Positions 54,456 through 62,832 of a stretch of DNA of 64,000 nt are shown piece after piece. Position 1 is the stretch's first letter, and each line of letters begins with the position of its first letter. The translations under genes and the position numbers were made by a program. Below the pieces are notes generated by a model that saw only the letters and a program-made list of their open reading frames with translations, was not told the DNA's origin and ran no database searches. The stretch is from Pseudarthrobacter cellobiosi (GTDB lineage: Bacteria > Actinomycetota > Actinomycetes > Actinomycetales > Micrococcaceae): assembly GCF_023913755.1 (NCBI RefSeq), contig NZ_JAMXBJ010000044.1, positions 52,012 to 116,011 of the forward strand, in the 5' to 3' direction.

Positions 54456-55265
54456 CTAACCGCGGGGCCGGAGTTCCCAGAACGCCACAGCGGAGGCCGC
54501 CGCCACGTTGAGGGAGTCCACGCCAGGGCGCATGGGGATCTTCACGGCGAGGTCGACGGCGGCAAGCGTCCCGGCGCTCATGCCGGCGCCTTCGGTGCCG
54601 AGTACCAGGGCCAGCCGGTCCGGATTCCGCCCGGCCAGCGCGTCCACGTCCACGGCGTCCTCTGTGAGTTCCAGCGCGGCCACTGTGAAGCCGGCGTCCT
54701 TGAGCAGGGACAGGTCCTGCGGCCAGGACTCCAGCCGCGCCCAGGGCACCTGGAAGACCGTTCCCATGCTGACCCGGACACTGCGGCGGTAGAGCGGGTC
54801 GCCGCAGCGCGGCGAAATCAGGACGGCATCGATGTCGAGGGCAGCGGCCGACCGGAAGATGGCGCCCACGTTGGTGTGGTCCACAATGTCCTCCAGGACC
54901 GCGACCCGGCGCGCGCCGGCCAGCAGCTCGCGGAGGGGCACCGGTTCGGGCCGCTGCATGGCTGCCATGGCGCCGCGGTGGAGGTGGAATCCGGTGATCT
55001 CTTCGAGCAGGGCGGCGCTTCCAATGAATGCAGGAACGTCCGGATAGTCGCTGAGGACATCCTGCAGGTCAGCCAGCCATTTCTCCGCCAGGAAGAACGA
55101 CCTTGGCCGGTGGCCCGCTGCCAACGCCCGGCGGAGGACCCGCGAGGATTCGGCGATGTACATTCCTTCAGCCGGTTCACGGAGCTTCCGCAGGTGAACG
55201 TCCGTCAGCTGCGTGTAGTCGGAGACGCGGGGGTCCCCGGCGGATTCAAGATAGTGGATTGTCAC
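54456..55265 (-). CDS. TrmH/SpoU-family RNA methyltransferase
   Basis: A 269-residue SPOUT-fold methyltransferase. The N-terminal substrate-binding part (VHLRKLREPAEGMYIAESSRV) is followed by VDHTNVGAIFRSAAALDIDA and LALVLGTEGAGMSAG, with the trefoil-knot SAM site. It methylates ribose 2'-OH in rRNA or tRNA; which base cannot be told. GTG 55265 starts seven bases after the TauE gene, so the two may be co-transcribed. It lies upstream of rpmE2 on the same strand. Confidence 0.94.
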   Translation of the reverse strand: MTIHYLESAGDPRVSDYTQLTDVHLRKLREPAEGMYIAESSRVLRRALAAGHRPRSFFLAEKWLADLQDVLSDYPDVPAFIGSAALLEEITGFHLHRGAMAAMQRPEPVPLRELLAGARRVAVLEDIVDHTNVGAIFRSAAALDIDAVLISPRCGDPLYRRSVRVSMGTVFQVPWARLESWPQDLSLLKDAGFTVAALELTEDAVDVDALAGRNPDRLALVLGTEGAGMSAGTLAAVDLAVKIPMRPGVDSLNVAAASAVAFWELRPRG

Positions 55266-55272
55266 CGGCTGA

Positions 55273-56058
55273 TTATTTCAGCAGGTTAGCGATCATAAAG
55301 CCCAGCGCCACCAGTCCGAGCGCAAAGATCACGCCGCGAAGGACCGGCGGGGAAAGCCGGCGCCCCACCTTGGAGCCGACGACGCCGCCGATGAGGGAGC
55401 TGACAGCGATGATGGCCACCACAGCCCAGTTGATGCGGCCGAACGCGAACAGAAGATAGGAGGCCGCCGCCACGATGTTCACGCCCAGGACCAGGATGTT
55501 CTTCATGGCGTTGGCGTTCTGGATGGTGCCGGTGAGGAACACGCCCAGGATGCCCACCAGGAGGATCCCCTGGGCGGCCACGAAGTAGCCGCCGTAGACG
55601 CCGGCCAAGTACACCAGTACCACCAGAAGCAGGCCGTGGCGTTTGTCCCTGATGGCGTGCTCGGGGTTTTCCTCCCTGGTGCGCACCCACTGTTGGAGCC
55701 GGGGCTGGAAGACCACCATCAGCAGTGCCAGCACGATCAGGGCCGGAGCGGCGTAGTGGAACACCTTTTCCGGAAGGTGCAGCAGCAGCCAAGCACCGCT
55801 GATGCCCCCCAACAGGGAGGCAGGAAGCAGCCTGAGCAGCTGCTGGCCCCGGCCTTTGAGTTCCTTCCGGTACCCCCACGCGCCGGCGGCATTGCCTGCC
55901 ACCAACCCCATGGCATTGCTGATGGACGCTGTCACCGGCGCAATGCCGAGGGCGATGAGGACCGGGAAGGTGACAAGGGTGCCGGAGCCTACAACGGCGT
56001 TGATGGTGCCGGCCCACAGGCCGGCAAAAAACACAAAGATGCTGCTGAGAAGATCCAC
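55273..56058 (-). CDS. TauE/SafE-family sulfite/sulfonate exporter-like membrane protein
   Basis: A 261-residue membrane protein with about seven to eight hydrophobic segments. It has the two family repeats, GLWAGTINAVVGSGTLVTFP near the N-terminus and AGVYGGYFVAAQGILLVGIL in the second half. Members export sulfite, sulfonates or related organic anions. GTG 56058 has no strong ribosome-binding site and lies 18 bases after the ABC ATPase gene, so coupled expression is likely. Confidence 0.93.
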   Translation of the reverse strand: MDLLSSIFVFFAGLWAGTINAVVGSGTLVTFPVLIALGIAPVTASISNAMGLVAGNAAGAWGYRKELKGRGQQLLRLLPASLLGGISGAWLLLHLPEKVFHYAAPALIVLALLMVVFQPRLQQWVRTREENPEHAIRDKRHGLLLVVLVYLAGVYGGYFVAAQGILLVGILGVFLTGTIQNANAMKNILVLGVNIVAAASYLLFAFGRINWAVVAIIAVSSLIGGVVGSKVGRRLSPPVLRGVIFALGLVALGFMIANLLK

Positions 56059-56076
56059 GGTTGGCGGCGCCGCGGC

Positions 56077-56868
56077 CTAGCGGCGGGCGGTGGCGGTGGC
56101 GGTGTAGCGGCCGGCGTTGGCGCTGACGTCCAGGTCCACACCGAAGGTCTTGCTGAGGTGCTCCGCCGTCAGGACACCCTCGAGGGGTCCGGCTGCCACC
56201 ACGTTGGAGTCACGGAGCAGCATGGCGTGGGTGAAGCCAGGCGGCACTTCTTCGAGGTGGTGGGTGACCAGGACAATGGCCGGAGCGGCCTCATCACGGG
56301 CCAGTTCGCTGAGGCGGTGCACCAGGTCCTCGCGCCCACCCAGGTCCAGGCCGGCGGCAGGTTCGTCCAGCAGGAGGAGTTCCGGGTCAGTCATGAGGGC
56401 ACGGGCAATCTGGACGCGCTTGCGCTCACCCTCGGACAGGGACGCGAACGCCCTGTTCAGGAACGGACCCATGCCCCAGTCATTCAGCAGCCGGAAAGCC
56501 CGGCGTTCGTCAGCCTTCTCATAGCCCTCACGCCAGCGCCCCGTGACGCCGTAAGCCGCGGTGACAACAACGTTGAGGACCGTTTCGTGTCCGGGAATCT
56601 GATTGGCCAGTGCGGCAGAGGACAGTCCAATACGGGGACGGAGTTCAAAAACGTCCACGGAGCCGAGGATTTCCTCCAGGATGCCGGCCATGCCGCTGGT
56701 GGGGTGAAGACGGGCTGCAGCAATCTGCAGGAGAGTGGTCTTGCCTGCGCCGTTGGGTCCGAGGATGACCCAGCGCTCGCCCTCCTTGACCTGCCAGTCC
56801 ACCTTGTTCAGGAGCGTCTTAGACCCACGGACAACGCTGACGGCGGCCAATTCAAGAACATCACTCAT
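56077..56868 (-). CDS. ABC transporter ATP-binding protein
   Basis: An ATPase of about 263 residues with Walker A GPNGAGKTTLL, signature LSEGERKRVQIARAL, Walker B ELLLLDEPAAGLDLGG and the switch His in VLVTHHLEEVP. The pattern is that of the YlmA/molybdate-type soluble ATPases. No permease is adjacent, so its partner is unknown; the TauE gene downstream is not an ABC permease. ATG 56868 is chosen (TAGTGT eight bases upstream); GTG 56880 in the same frame is an alternative. Confidence 0.92.
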   Translation of the reverse strand: MSDVLELAAVSVVRGSKTLLNKVDWQVKEGERWVILGPNGAGKTTLLQIAAARLHPTSGMAGILEEILGSVDVFELRPRIGLSSAALANQIPGHETVLNVVVTAAYGVTGRWREGYEKADERRAFRLLNDWGMGPFLNRAFASLSEGERKRVQIARALMTDPELLLLDEPAAGLDLGGREDLVHRLSELARDEAAPAIVLVTHHLEEVPPGFTHAMLLRDSNVVAAGPLEGVLTAEHLSKTFGVDLDVSANAGRYTATATARR

Positions 56869-57021
56869 AAGAGTAGACACTAGGACAAAACAGGGACGGA
56901 CTGATAACTGAAACGTGGACAGCGACGCTTGTCACAGTCCCGGCCACGCCCGTCTGGTGGCTGGCCCACGGGTTCGCCATCAACGTGGCGCAATCAATTC
57001 GGGCGGCTCTCCCCCGCTGGC

Positions 57022-57027
57022 TAAGAT
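57022..57027 (+). promoter_or_regulatory. -10 element of serB, leaderless
   Basis: TAAGAT ends seven bases before ATG 57035, with no Shine-Dalgarno. Confidence 0.55.
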
Positions 57028-57034
57028 TGCAGCC

Positions 57035-57928
57035 ATGACTTCGAACGTGACTGCGGTCAGCTATGGCCCAAAACTGACTGCCTCCGGGCTCGACAAGCTG
57101 CGCTCCGCCCTGACGGGCAGTGGCGCCACGCTCCAATCCGAATCAAGGGGCGGGGACAGCCGGTTTGAGGTCCACACTGCCGAGCTCGCCCTCGCCGATG
57201 GCACGGACGCTGGTATTTCGGCCCTCCGCAGGGCGTTGGGCGAGGCGGCGCAGGATGGCCTGGACACCGCCATCGTTCCCGCTGGCCTGCGGGCGGCTCC
57301 GCGGAAGCTGCTGATCATGGACGTTGATTCGACGCTGATCCAGCAGGAAGTCATCGAGCTCCTGGCGGCCTATGCGGGCAAGCGGGAGGAGGTGGCGGCA
57401 GTTACCGAAGCGGCGATGCGCGGTGAACTGGACTTCGCGCAGAGCCTCCACGCGCGGGTGGCCGTGCTCGCAGGGCTGCCGGCCGCCGTCGTCGATTCCG
57501 TCCGGGCGGAAGTGAAGCTGAGCGAAGGTGCCGCTGAGCTGGTTGCGGCGTTCAAGGCTGCAGGCCACGTGGTGGCCGTGGTGTCCGGCGGGTTCAACCA
57601 GATCCTGGGTCCCATCGCTGAGGATCTGGGCCTGGACCACTGGCTGGCGAACGAGCTTGAGATTGTGGATGGCGCCCTGACCGGCAAGGTGCTCGGTGCC
57701 GTCATCGACCGTGCGGCGAAGGAAAAGTACCTGCGCGAGTGGGCGGCCGCCGAAGGTATCGCGATGGAACACACCATTGCCGTGGGCGACGGCGCCAACG
57801 ACCTGGACATGCTCGGGGCTGCCGGGATCGGAGTGGCGTTCAATGCCAAACCTGCGGTCCGGGCAGTTGCGGACTCTGCGATCAACATGCCGTACCTCGA
57901 CGCCGTGCGCCACATCGCCGGCGTCTGA
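57035..57928 (+). CDS. serB: Phosphoserine phosphatase SerB
   Basis: A 297-residue HAD-family enzyme for the last step of serine synthesis. The nucleophile motif is MDVDSTLIQQEVIELLA (residues 95-111), motif II VSGGFNQIL, the Lys motif around DRAAKEKYLRE and motif IV VGDGANDLDMLGAAGIG. The N-terminal 85 residues form a short ACT-like domain. ATG 57035 is favoured by a near-ideal -10 at leaderless distance; the open frame extends 40 codons upstream without supporting signals. Confidence 0.96.
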   Translation: MTSNVTAVSYGPKLTASGLDKLRSALTGSGATLQSESRGGDSRFEVHTAELALADGTDAGISALRRALGEAAQDGLDTAIVPAGLRAAPRKLLIMDVDSTLIQQEVIELLAAYAGKREEVAAVTEAAMRGELDFAQSLHARVAVLAGLPAAVVDSVRAEVKLSEGAAELVAAFKAAGHVVAVVSGGFNQILGPIAEDLGLDHWLANELEIVDGALTGKVLGAVIDRAAKEKYLREWAAAEGIAMEHTIAVGDGANDLDMLGAAGIGVAFNAKPAVRAVADSAINMPYLDAVRHIAGV

Positions 57929-57981
57929 AGCTCCGCAGGCCTCGTCCCGCAGCCGGCCGGGTCGAAATCACCCGGGTCTGC

Positions 57982-58635
57982 TCAGCCGGTCGGCGGCGTG
58001 AACTGGCTCGCGGTGAATACGGCTCCGCCGGGATCCCGGATCAGGACGGTACGCGTCCATTCGGTGTCGTCCTGCCCCAGGATGACGGCGCCGAGGCGCT
58101 CAGCATCCCGGGCCGTACGGTCCCGGTCTGCGACAGTAAACGTCACGTGCCACTGCGGACGCTCACCGGGCGCCGCGGAGGCAAGTCAGGCGACAGCGTC
58201 CTCGAAGCCGCGGGGGACGAGGTCGCCCGCCTGGCGAACCCGGATGTTGGGGTCCACGGCGGCTTCGAGGTGGTCACCGTATCCGGGGTGGCGGCGGATC
58301 ATCGTTCCGAAGTCGAGGTTGTCGAACTGCCAGTCGAATGCCTTCGTGTAGAAGGCGACTGCTGCCTCGGTGTCTGTGGTGTGGAGGTCACTGAAGTTCC
58401 ATCCGCGGGAAGGTTGACCGCCTGGGCGCCGAGTCGCCCGCGAGTCTGCCAGATGCGGAACTCGGCGCCGTCGGGATCTGCCAGTGCCGCCGGACGGGGC
58501 GGTGTCCTCGAACTCCCACCCGAAGATTCCGCCGTAGAAGTGCATGGCGACTTCCACGTCGGGCTGCTGGGTGTCCACCCAACAGGGAACACCTGCCGGA
58601 TAGCTACGGCCCGTCACCTCTGGTTGCTGTGCCAT
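57982..58635 (-). pseudogene. Degenerate two-domain VOC (glyoxalase/bleomycin-resistance) protein
   Basis: The first piece (MAQQPEVTGRSYPAGVPCWV ... FGWEFEDTAP) is a VOC half. Its middle is missing, roughly 55-60 codons by comparison with the usual domain. The next segment, LADPDGAEFRIWQ to AQAVNLP, lies in another frame. The second domain (WNFSDLHTTDTEAAVAFYTK ... FEDAVA) returns to the first frame but stops at TGA 58186-58188, beyond which the same frame continues cleanly (QWHVTFTVADRDRTA ... VFTASQFTPPTG) to a final TGA at 57982. Internal deletion, frameshift and stop together show gene decay. Confidence 0.88.
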
Positions 58636-58739
58636 GCATAAAACCCTAAGCGGCCCTGCCCCCCATAGACAACGCCCTCGACAATGCCCTCCACAGACAC
58701 ACGGACAGACAGGCTAGGCTCCAGCGACAGACAAAAGCC

Positions 58740-58760
58740 CCGGGCAGGAGTACTGCCCGG
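58740..58760 (-). terminator. Hairpin with T tract downstream of the SDR gene
   Basis: CCGGGCAG pairs with CTGCCCGG around a five-base loop, and on the minus strand GGCTTTTG follows. Confidence 0.65.
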
Positions 58761-58801
58761 AGCTCGTCGTGGTGATGAGGTTTTTGCCGCGTGGAAATAC
58801 G

Positions 58802-58826
58802 GCCCTTCCGGGATGCCCGGAAGGGC
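58802..58826 (-). terminator. Hairpin directly at the SDR stop codon
   Basis: GCCCTTCCGGG pairs perfectly with CCCGGAAGGGC around a three-base loop, beginning at the last base of the stop codon. Together with the hairpin at 58740 it forms a double terminator. Confidence 0.6.
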
Positions 58827-59578
58827 TACTCGGCGCCCTTGCCGAAGTAGTCGGAGCCGCCGGCGTACTCCGTGTGGCCGGATTCGACATCCGCCGTCGC
58901 CATGCTGGCCACAACTTCAGCGAACTCCTCCACGGAGTAGAGCTTTCCGGCCTCGGCGCGGCGGGCTTCGATGGCGCCCGGGTTCGAGCGGTCCAGCAGC
59001 GTCGCCGTGACGGTGCCTTCGATCATGTCGCCGGACACAACCACCAGCGAGATGCCCTTCTCAGCCAGGTTCGGAAGGAGCTCACGCAGGGCGTCCTCGC
59101 CGGCACGCTTGCTGCGGGCCACGGGCTCGTATTCGGGCATGGTGGGCACGGAGTTGATGAAGTGCGCCTGGTGGCTGGTCACGAAGACCACGCGTGAGCC
59201 TTCCTTCATCAGGGGCACCGCGGCGTTGAGCATGTTGACCTGGGCATCGCGGTTCAGCTTCAGGGCGTAGTCGTCTGCCATGCCGGACTCCATGCCGCCA
59301 GAAGCGTTGAGCACCAGGACGTCCAGCGAACCGAAGTTCTCCATGGCCGCGCTGGCCAAGGCCTGTACGCCTTCCTGGGTGGTGAGGTCCGCGCCCACGG
59401 CAGTGGCGCGGCCGCCGGCAGCTTCAATTCCTGCGACCACCTTGTTGGCGCGCGGCGCCTTCTGGCGGTAATTAACTACGATGGCAGCGCCTTCGGCAGC
59501 GAGGTTCTTGGCCACCTCAGCGCCGATTCCCCGTGAGGATCCGGTCACAATGGCGGTTTTGTTGTCCAGCAGTCCCAT
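58826..59578 (-). CDS. SDR-family oxidoreductase
   Basis: A 250-residue short-chain dehydrogenase. The cofactor motif is AIVTGSSRGIGAEVAKNLA and NAS appears in LVLNASGGMESG. The expected YxxxK is replaced by EYEPVARSK, in which a Tyr sits seven residues before the Lys instead of four, so the active site may be rearranged. ATG 59578 has AAAGGAG five bases upstream. It is preceded by a 300-base non-coding gap after fabG and followed by two hairpins. Confidence 0.9.
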   Translation of the reverse strand: MGLLDNKTAIVTGSSRGIGAEVAKNLAAEGAAIVVNYRQKAPRANKVVAGIEAAGGRATAVGADLTTQEGVQALASAAMENFGSLDVLVLNASGGMESGMADDYALKLNRDAQVNMLNAAVPLMKEGSRVVFVTSHQAHFINSVPTMPEYEPVARSKRAGEDALRELLPNLAEKGISLVVVSGDMIEGTVTATLLDRSNPGAIEARRAEAGKLYSVEEFAEVVASMATADVESGHTEYAGGSDYFGKGAE

Positions 59579-59878
59579 ATGGGCTCCTTTGTTCGAAACG
59601 TCTAAATCGCTTGAGGTCTGGAGTCCATCATGCCAGCGCCTTCTCCACATTCGCTTGTTCGACCCCGACAAAGAAGCCCGGCTGCGCTAGTTCCACGAAG
59701 CCTCCTGGCAGTGTTCCGCCCGGCGTATGCTCCCCCTATGACGGGCAGCGCCGGAACTGCATCCACACCGGAGGAGGTCTTCAGGGACTCACCTGCCGGA
59801 ATTCCCGAACCGGCGCGGCTTCGCCTACGTCTGGAATCCGCGCCGGTTCCGGAAGACCTCTTGGTCAGTGTTCTGTGG
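59579..59878. other. 300-base gap without a supported gene
   Basis: Open frames here are shadows without family resemblance. The stretch holds the compound inverted repeat at 59774-59860 and the upstream region of the SDR gene. A frame opening MTGSAGTASTPEEVFRDS reads on into fabG on the opposite strand and is not convincing. Confidence 0.5.
59774..59860. repeat. Compound inverted repeat downstream of fabG
   Basis: Inner arms GAACCGGCGCGG (59807-59818) and CCGCGCCGGTTC (59838-59849) are perfect. Outer arms GAGGTCTTC (59774-59782) and GAAGACCTC (59852-59860) are also perfect. The left side has 24 unpaired bases between the two helices, the right side two. It could act as a fabG terminator or a structured RNA; no T tract. 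Confidence 0.65.
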
Positions 59879-60604
59879 TCAGTGGCCCATGCCGAGTCCG
59901 CCGTCAACGGGGATGACGGCGCCGGAAATGTAGGCCGCCTCGTCGCTGGAAATCCAACGGACCACGTTCGCCACTTCCGAAGCCTCGGCAAACCGGCCGG
60001 CAGGTATGCCGGAAAGGTAGTTTTTCTGGGTGGCTTCGGGCAGTTCCGCCGTCATGTCCGTGTTAATGAATCCCGGGGCCACCACGTTTGCCGTGATCCC
60101 GCGTGAACCCAGCTCGCGGGTCAGGGACCGGGCGATTCCCACCAGACCGGCCTTGGAAGCGGAGTAGTTGATCTGGCCCGGCGCGCCATAGAGGCCGGAG
60201 ACCGAGGAAATGAGGACCACACGGCCCTTGCGCATCCGAATCATGCCCTTCGAGGCGCGCTTGATGACACGGAAAGCGCCGGTGAGGTTGGTGTCGATCA
60301 CCGATGTGAAGTCGTCTTCGCTCATCCGCATCAGGAGCGTGTCCTTGGTGATTCCCGCGTTTGCCACCAAGACCTCAACGGGCCCGTGCGCAGCTTCCAC
60401 CTCGGCGAAGGCCGCATCCACAGAGGCCTCATCAGTCACATCCGCCTTCACGCCCAGAATCCCGGCCGGCAGCTCCGACGGGCTCCGGTAAGTCACGGCC
60501 ACCTTGTCGCCGTTGGCCACAAAAGCCTGCGCGATGGCCAGGCCGATGCCGCGGTTTCCACCGGTGATCAGGACACTGCGGGCCGTTGTAGCTGCTTCAG
60601 ACAT
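59879..60604 (-). CDS. fabG: 3-oxoacyl-ACP reductase FabG
   Basis: A 241-residue SDR with all catalytic parts: VLITGGNRGIGLAIAQAF, NAGITKD, ISSVSGLYGAPG and NYSASKAG (Ser, Tyr, Lys). This is the NADPH-dependent reductase of fatty acid synthesis; PVDGGLGMGH is the usual C-terminus of actinobacterial FabG. ATG 60604 has GGAG six bases upstream. The open frame continues another 46 codons upstream, rejected for lack of a start signal. It is divergent from the DUF3099 gene, so the 120-base gap holds two promoters. Confidence 0.94.
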   Translation of the reverse strand: MSEAATTARSVLITGGNRGIGLAIAQAFVANGDKVAVTYRSPSELPAGILGVKADVTDEASVDAAFAEVEAAHGPVEVLVANAGITKDTLLMRMSEDDFTSVIDTNLTGAFRVIKRASKGMIRMRKGRVVLISSVSGLYGAPGQINYSASKAGLVGIARSLTRELGSRGITANVVAPGFINTDMTAELPEATQKNYLSGIPAGRFAEASEVANVVRWISSDEAAYISGAVIPVDGGLGMGH

Positions 60605-60727
60605 TAAACGCTCCGGGATTCTGCGGCATGTGCAGCCGCGGGTAGTAACAGGTGTGATTTTTGCTGCCTCCGATCTTAGCCCGCGTTTGGGCGCCACTGC
60701 CGATGGTGAGAGAATTGAGGCAAGCCT

Positions 60728-61183
60728 TTGGAGCGTGATCAATCAGCCGTGACCCTTGAAAACCATGCTGGACAGTCCGTGCCCGGAGACCCCGAAAGGT
60801 TCTCTGGGGATTCCGGGGTCCACAGCATTACGGACGCGGCGGCTGCCCACTCGGAGGACATGCGCCAGCGCATGATCAAGTACGCGCTGGCCATGGGAAT
60901 CCGCATGATCTGCCTCATCCTCATTTTTGTGGTGGACGGCTGGTTCAAGCTCGTTATGGTCGCCGGTGCCGTCTTCCTCCCATGGATCGCGGTGGTGATC
61001 GCGAACGGCAGCGACCAGGCGGAGGTCCACAGCGACTCGCTGCTGGACTCGGCGCCGCTTGCCGAGCTGGAAAGCCCGTCCGGGCCGCCGGAAAAGGACG
61101 GCTCCACGTCCGCGGTCATCCAGGGCGAGCTCATTGATGACGACGACGAACCCACGCAAGGACAGGAACGGCGCGCCTCATGA
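60728..61183 (+). CDS. DUF3099-family membrane protein
   Basis: A 151-residue protein of the actinobacterial DUF3099 family. The conserved core VHSITDAAAAHSEDMRQRM is followed by two close hydrophobic helices (GIRMICLILIFVVDGWF, KLVMVAGAVFLPWIAVVIA) and an acidic tail. Function unknown. TTG 60728 has GAGG seven bases upstream; GTG 60749 is an alternative. It overlaps the next gene by four bases and leads a small operon ending in SURF1. Confidence 0.88.
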   Translation: MERDQSAVTLENHAGQSVPGDPERFSGDSGVHSITDAAAAHSEDMRQRMIKYALAMGIRMICLILIFVVDGWFKLVMVAGAVFLPWIAVVIANGSDQAEVHSDSLLDSAPLAELESPSGPPEKDGSTSAVIQGELIDDDDEPTQGQERRAS

Positions 61184-61455
61184 ACATTTTTGACCTGGCT
61201 GCAGGGACTGCTGGTCCCCCGCCGGCCATGGCTGCCATGTGCTCCCGCAAGGCCTGCCGCTCAGAAGCTTCCTGGCAATTGCTCTGGAACAACCCCAAAA
61301 TCCATACGCCGGAACGCCGCAAAACCTGGCTTGCCTGCAACGACCACCGCGACTGGCTCGAAGACTACCTCCAGACCCGCGGGCTCTGGAAGGAAACCCT
61401 GGTCCTCCATTCGGGGCAGGACGCCGGCCAGGCGTCGGTAGGGCAGGGCGGCTGA
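61180..61455 (+). CDS. Small Cys/His/Trp-rich protein, unknown function
   Basis: A 91-residue protein with possible metal ligands: MCSRKACRS near residue 20 and LACNDHRDWLEDYL near residue 50, a Cys/His arrangement that could hold zinc. Relatives are sometimes named acetone carboxylase in databases, but nothing in this short sequence supports that enzyme, so I do not use the name. ATG overlaps the DUF3099 stop by four bases, and the stop is directly followed by the SURF1 start. Confidence 0.82.
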   Translation: MNIFDLAAGTAGPPPAMAAMCSRKACRSEASWQLLWNNPKIHTPERRKTWLACNDHRDWLEDYLQTRGLWKETLVLHSGQDAGQASVGQGG

Positions 61456-62349
61456 ATGTACCGCTTCCTCTTTTCCAGCAAGTGGCTGGGATACCTCCTG
61501 CTGGCCGCCATCTTCGCAGCTGCCTGCGTGTTCCTTGGCCGTTGGCAGATGGACCGCCGCGCAGAGACCCTCGCGGAGATCAACCGCGTGGTCACCAACT
61601 ACTCCGCCACTCCCATCTCCTTCGACGAGGCAAGGGACGAGTTCGCCGCGCTGGACCCGTCGAAGGAATGGACCCAGGTGGAACTCCAAGGCACCTACGA
61701 TCCCGACGGCCAGCGCGTTGTCCGCAACCGTCCGCTGAACGGGCAGCCCGGGTATGAGGTGGTTGTCCCGTTCAAGCTCGAGACCGGCGAAACCGTGGTA
61801 ATTGACCGCGGCTGGCTGCCCATCGGCAACAAGAACCCGGGCAGCCCCGATTCCATTCCGGCGCCTCCCGCCGGCCCCGTGACCGCCGTGGTCCGCCTCA
61901 AGCACGGCGAGCCAGGACTGGACCGCGGCGCCCCCGACGGCCAGCTTGCCTCCATCGACCTCCCCACTTACGCGGACCAGCTGGGATATCCGGTGCTCAC
62001 CGGGGCTTACGGACAGCTGGCGTCAGAATCTCCCGCCCCCGCTGACATGCCGTTCCCGTTCCCGAAGCCGACCACCGAAGAAGGCACGCACCTGTCCTAT
62101 TCGTTGCAGTGGTTCGCCTTCGGCGTGCTGATGTTCGTGGGCTTCGGCTACGCCGCACGGCAGCAGGCCAGGAATGCCGCGATCGACGCCGAGGACGCCG
62201 CAGAAGCCGAAGAAGGCTTGACGGATTCGGGCAGTACCGTCCACTCTGCGGCTGCCGCCGCCCGCCGTCGTCCGCCCGTTGCCCGCAAGCGCAAGAAGGC
62301 GACCGCCGAAGAAGAGGAAGACGCCCTCCTGGACGCGCAGGGCTACTGA
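61456..62349 (+). CDS. SURF1-family protein
   Basis: A 297-residue membrane protein with the SURF1 layout: an N-terminal helix (about residues 8-27, WLGYLLLAAIFAAACVFLG) followed by RWQMDRRAET, a large outside domain containing RPLNGQPGYEVVVPF and VIDRGWLPIG, and a C-terminal helix (about 215-235, LQWFAFGVLMFVGFGYAAR). SURF1 aids insertion of heme into cytochrome c oxidase. The C-terminal tail of about 60 residues is Ala/Glu/Arg-rich. It starts immediately after the preceding stop codon. Confidence 0.94.
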   Translation: MYRFLFSSKWLGYLLLAAIFAAACVFLGRWQMDRRAETLAEINRVVTNYSATPISFDEARDEFAALDPSKEWTQVELQGTYDPDGQRVVRNRPLNGQPGYEVVVPFKLETGETVVIDRGWLPIGNKNPGSPDSIPAPPAGPVTAVVRLKHGEPGLDRGAPDGQLASIDLPTYADQLGYPVLTGAYGQLASESPAPADMPFPFPKPTTEEGTHLSYSLQWFAFGVLMFVGFGYAARQQARNAAIDAEDAAEAEEGLTDSGSTVHSAAAAARRRPPVARKRKKATAEEEEDALLDAQGY

Positions 62350-62352
62350 CGC

Positions 62353-62832
62353 ATGCGCAGTGTGGAAGTTGCCGCCCCCGTGGCGAATGTGAAAAGCGCC
62401 CTGACCGCGGCCGGCGCCCAGGACACGGTGCGGATCTTCGACACCAAGGTCCCGACGGCGGCTGCCGCAGCTGAGGCGCTCGGCTGTGACGTTGCGGCCA
62501 TTACCAACAGCTTGATCTTCGATGTCGACGGCGCCCCGCTCCTGATCCTGGCCAGCGGTGCCGCCAAGGTAGACACGGCGCTGGTGGCGGCGCAGCTGGG
62601 AACAGGAAAGATCCGCCGGGCCACCGCCACCTTCGTCCTGCACCACACAGGCCAGGAAGTAGGCGGAGTAGCCCCGATAGGCCACCCCGAAAAGATCAGG
62701 ACACTCCTGGACAACTCCCTCAAAGCCCACCAGCTCCTCTGGGCCGGAGCAGGAGACCACAACTCAATGTTCAGCATCACCTACAAAGACCTGCAGCGGA
62801 TCACGCACGCAGAGGAAATGGCAGTCCGCTAG
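62353..62832 (+). CDS. YbaK/EbsC-family aminoacyl-tRNA deacylase
   Basis: A 159-residue protein of the YbaK/ProX editing family. The substrate-binding parts are VAAITNSLIFDVDGAPLLIL, SGAAKVDTALVAAQLG (with the essential Lys) and TGQEVGGVAPIGHPEKI. It hydrolyses mischarged aminoacyl-tRNA (Cys- or Ala-tRNA-Pro). ATG 62353 starts three bases after the SURF1 stop, so it is the last gene of that cluster. Confidence 0.94.
   Translation: MRSVEVAAPVANVKSALTAAGAQDTVRIFDTKVPTAAAAAEALGCDVAAITNSLIFDVDGAPLLILASGAAKVDTALVAAQLGTGKIRRATATFVLHHTGQEVGGVAPIGHPEKIRTLLDNSLKAHQLLWAGAGDHNSMFSITYKDLQRITHAEEMAVR

Noticed and set aside
61180..61455. Naming the small Cys/His protein acetone carboxylase
   Set aside because: A 91-residue protein cannot be that multi-subunit enzyme; the label is a database habit.
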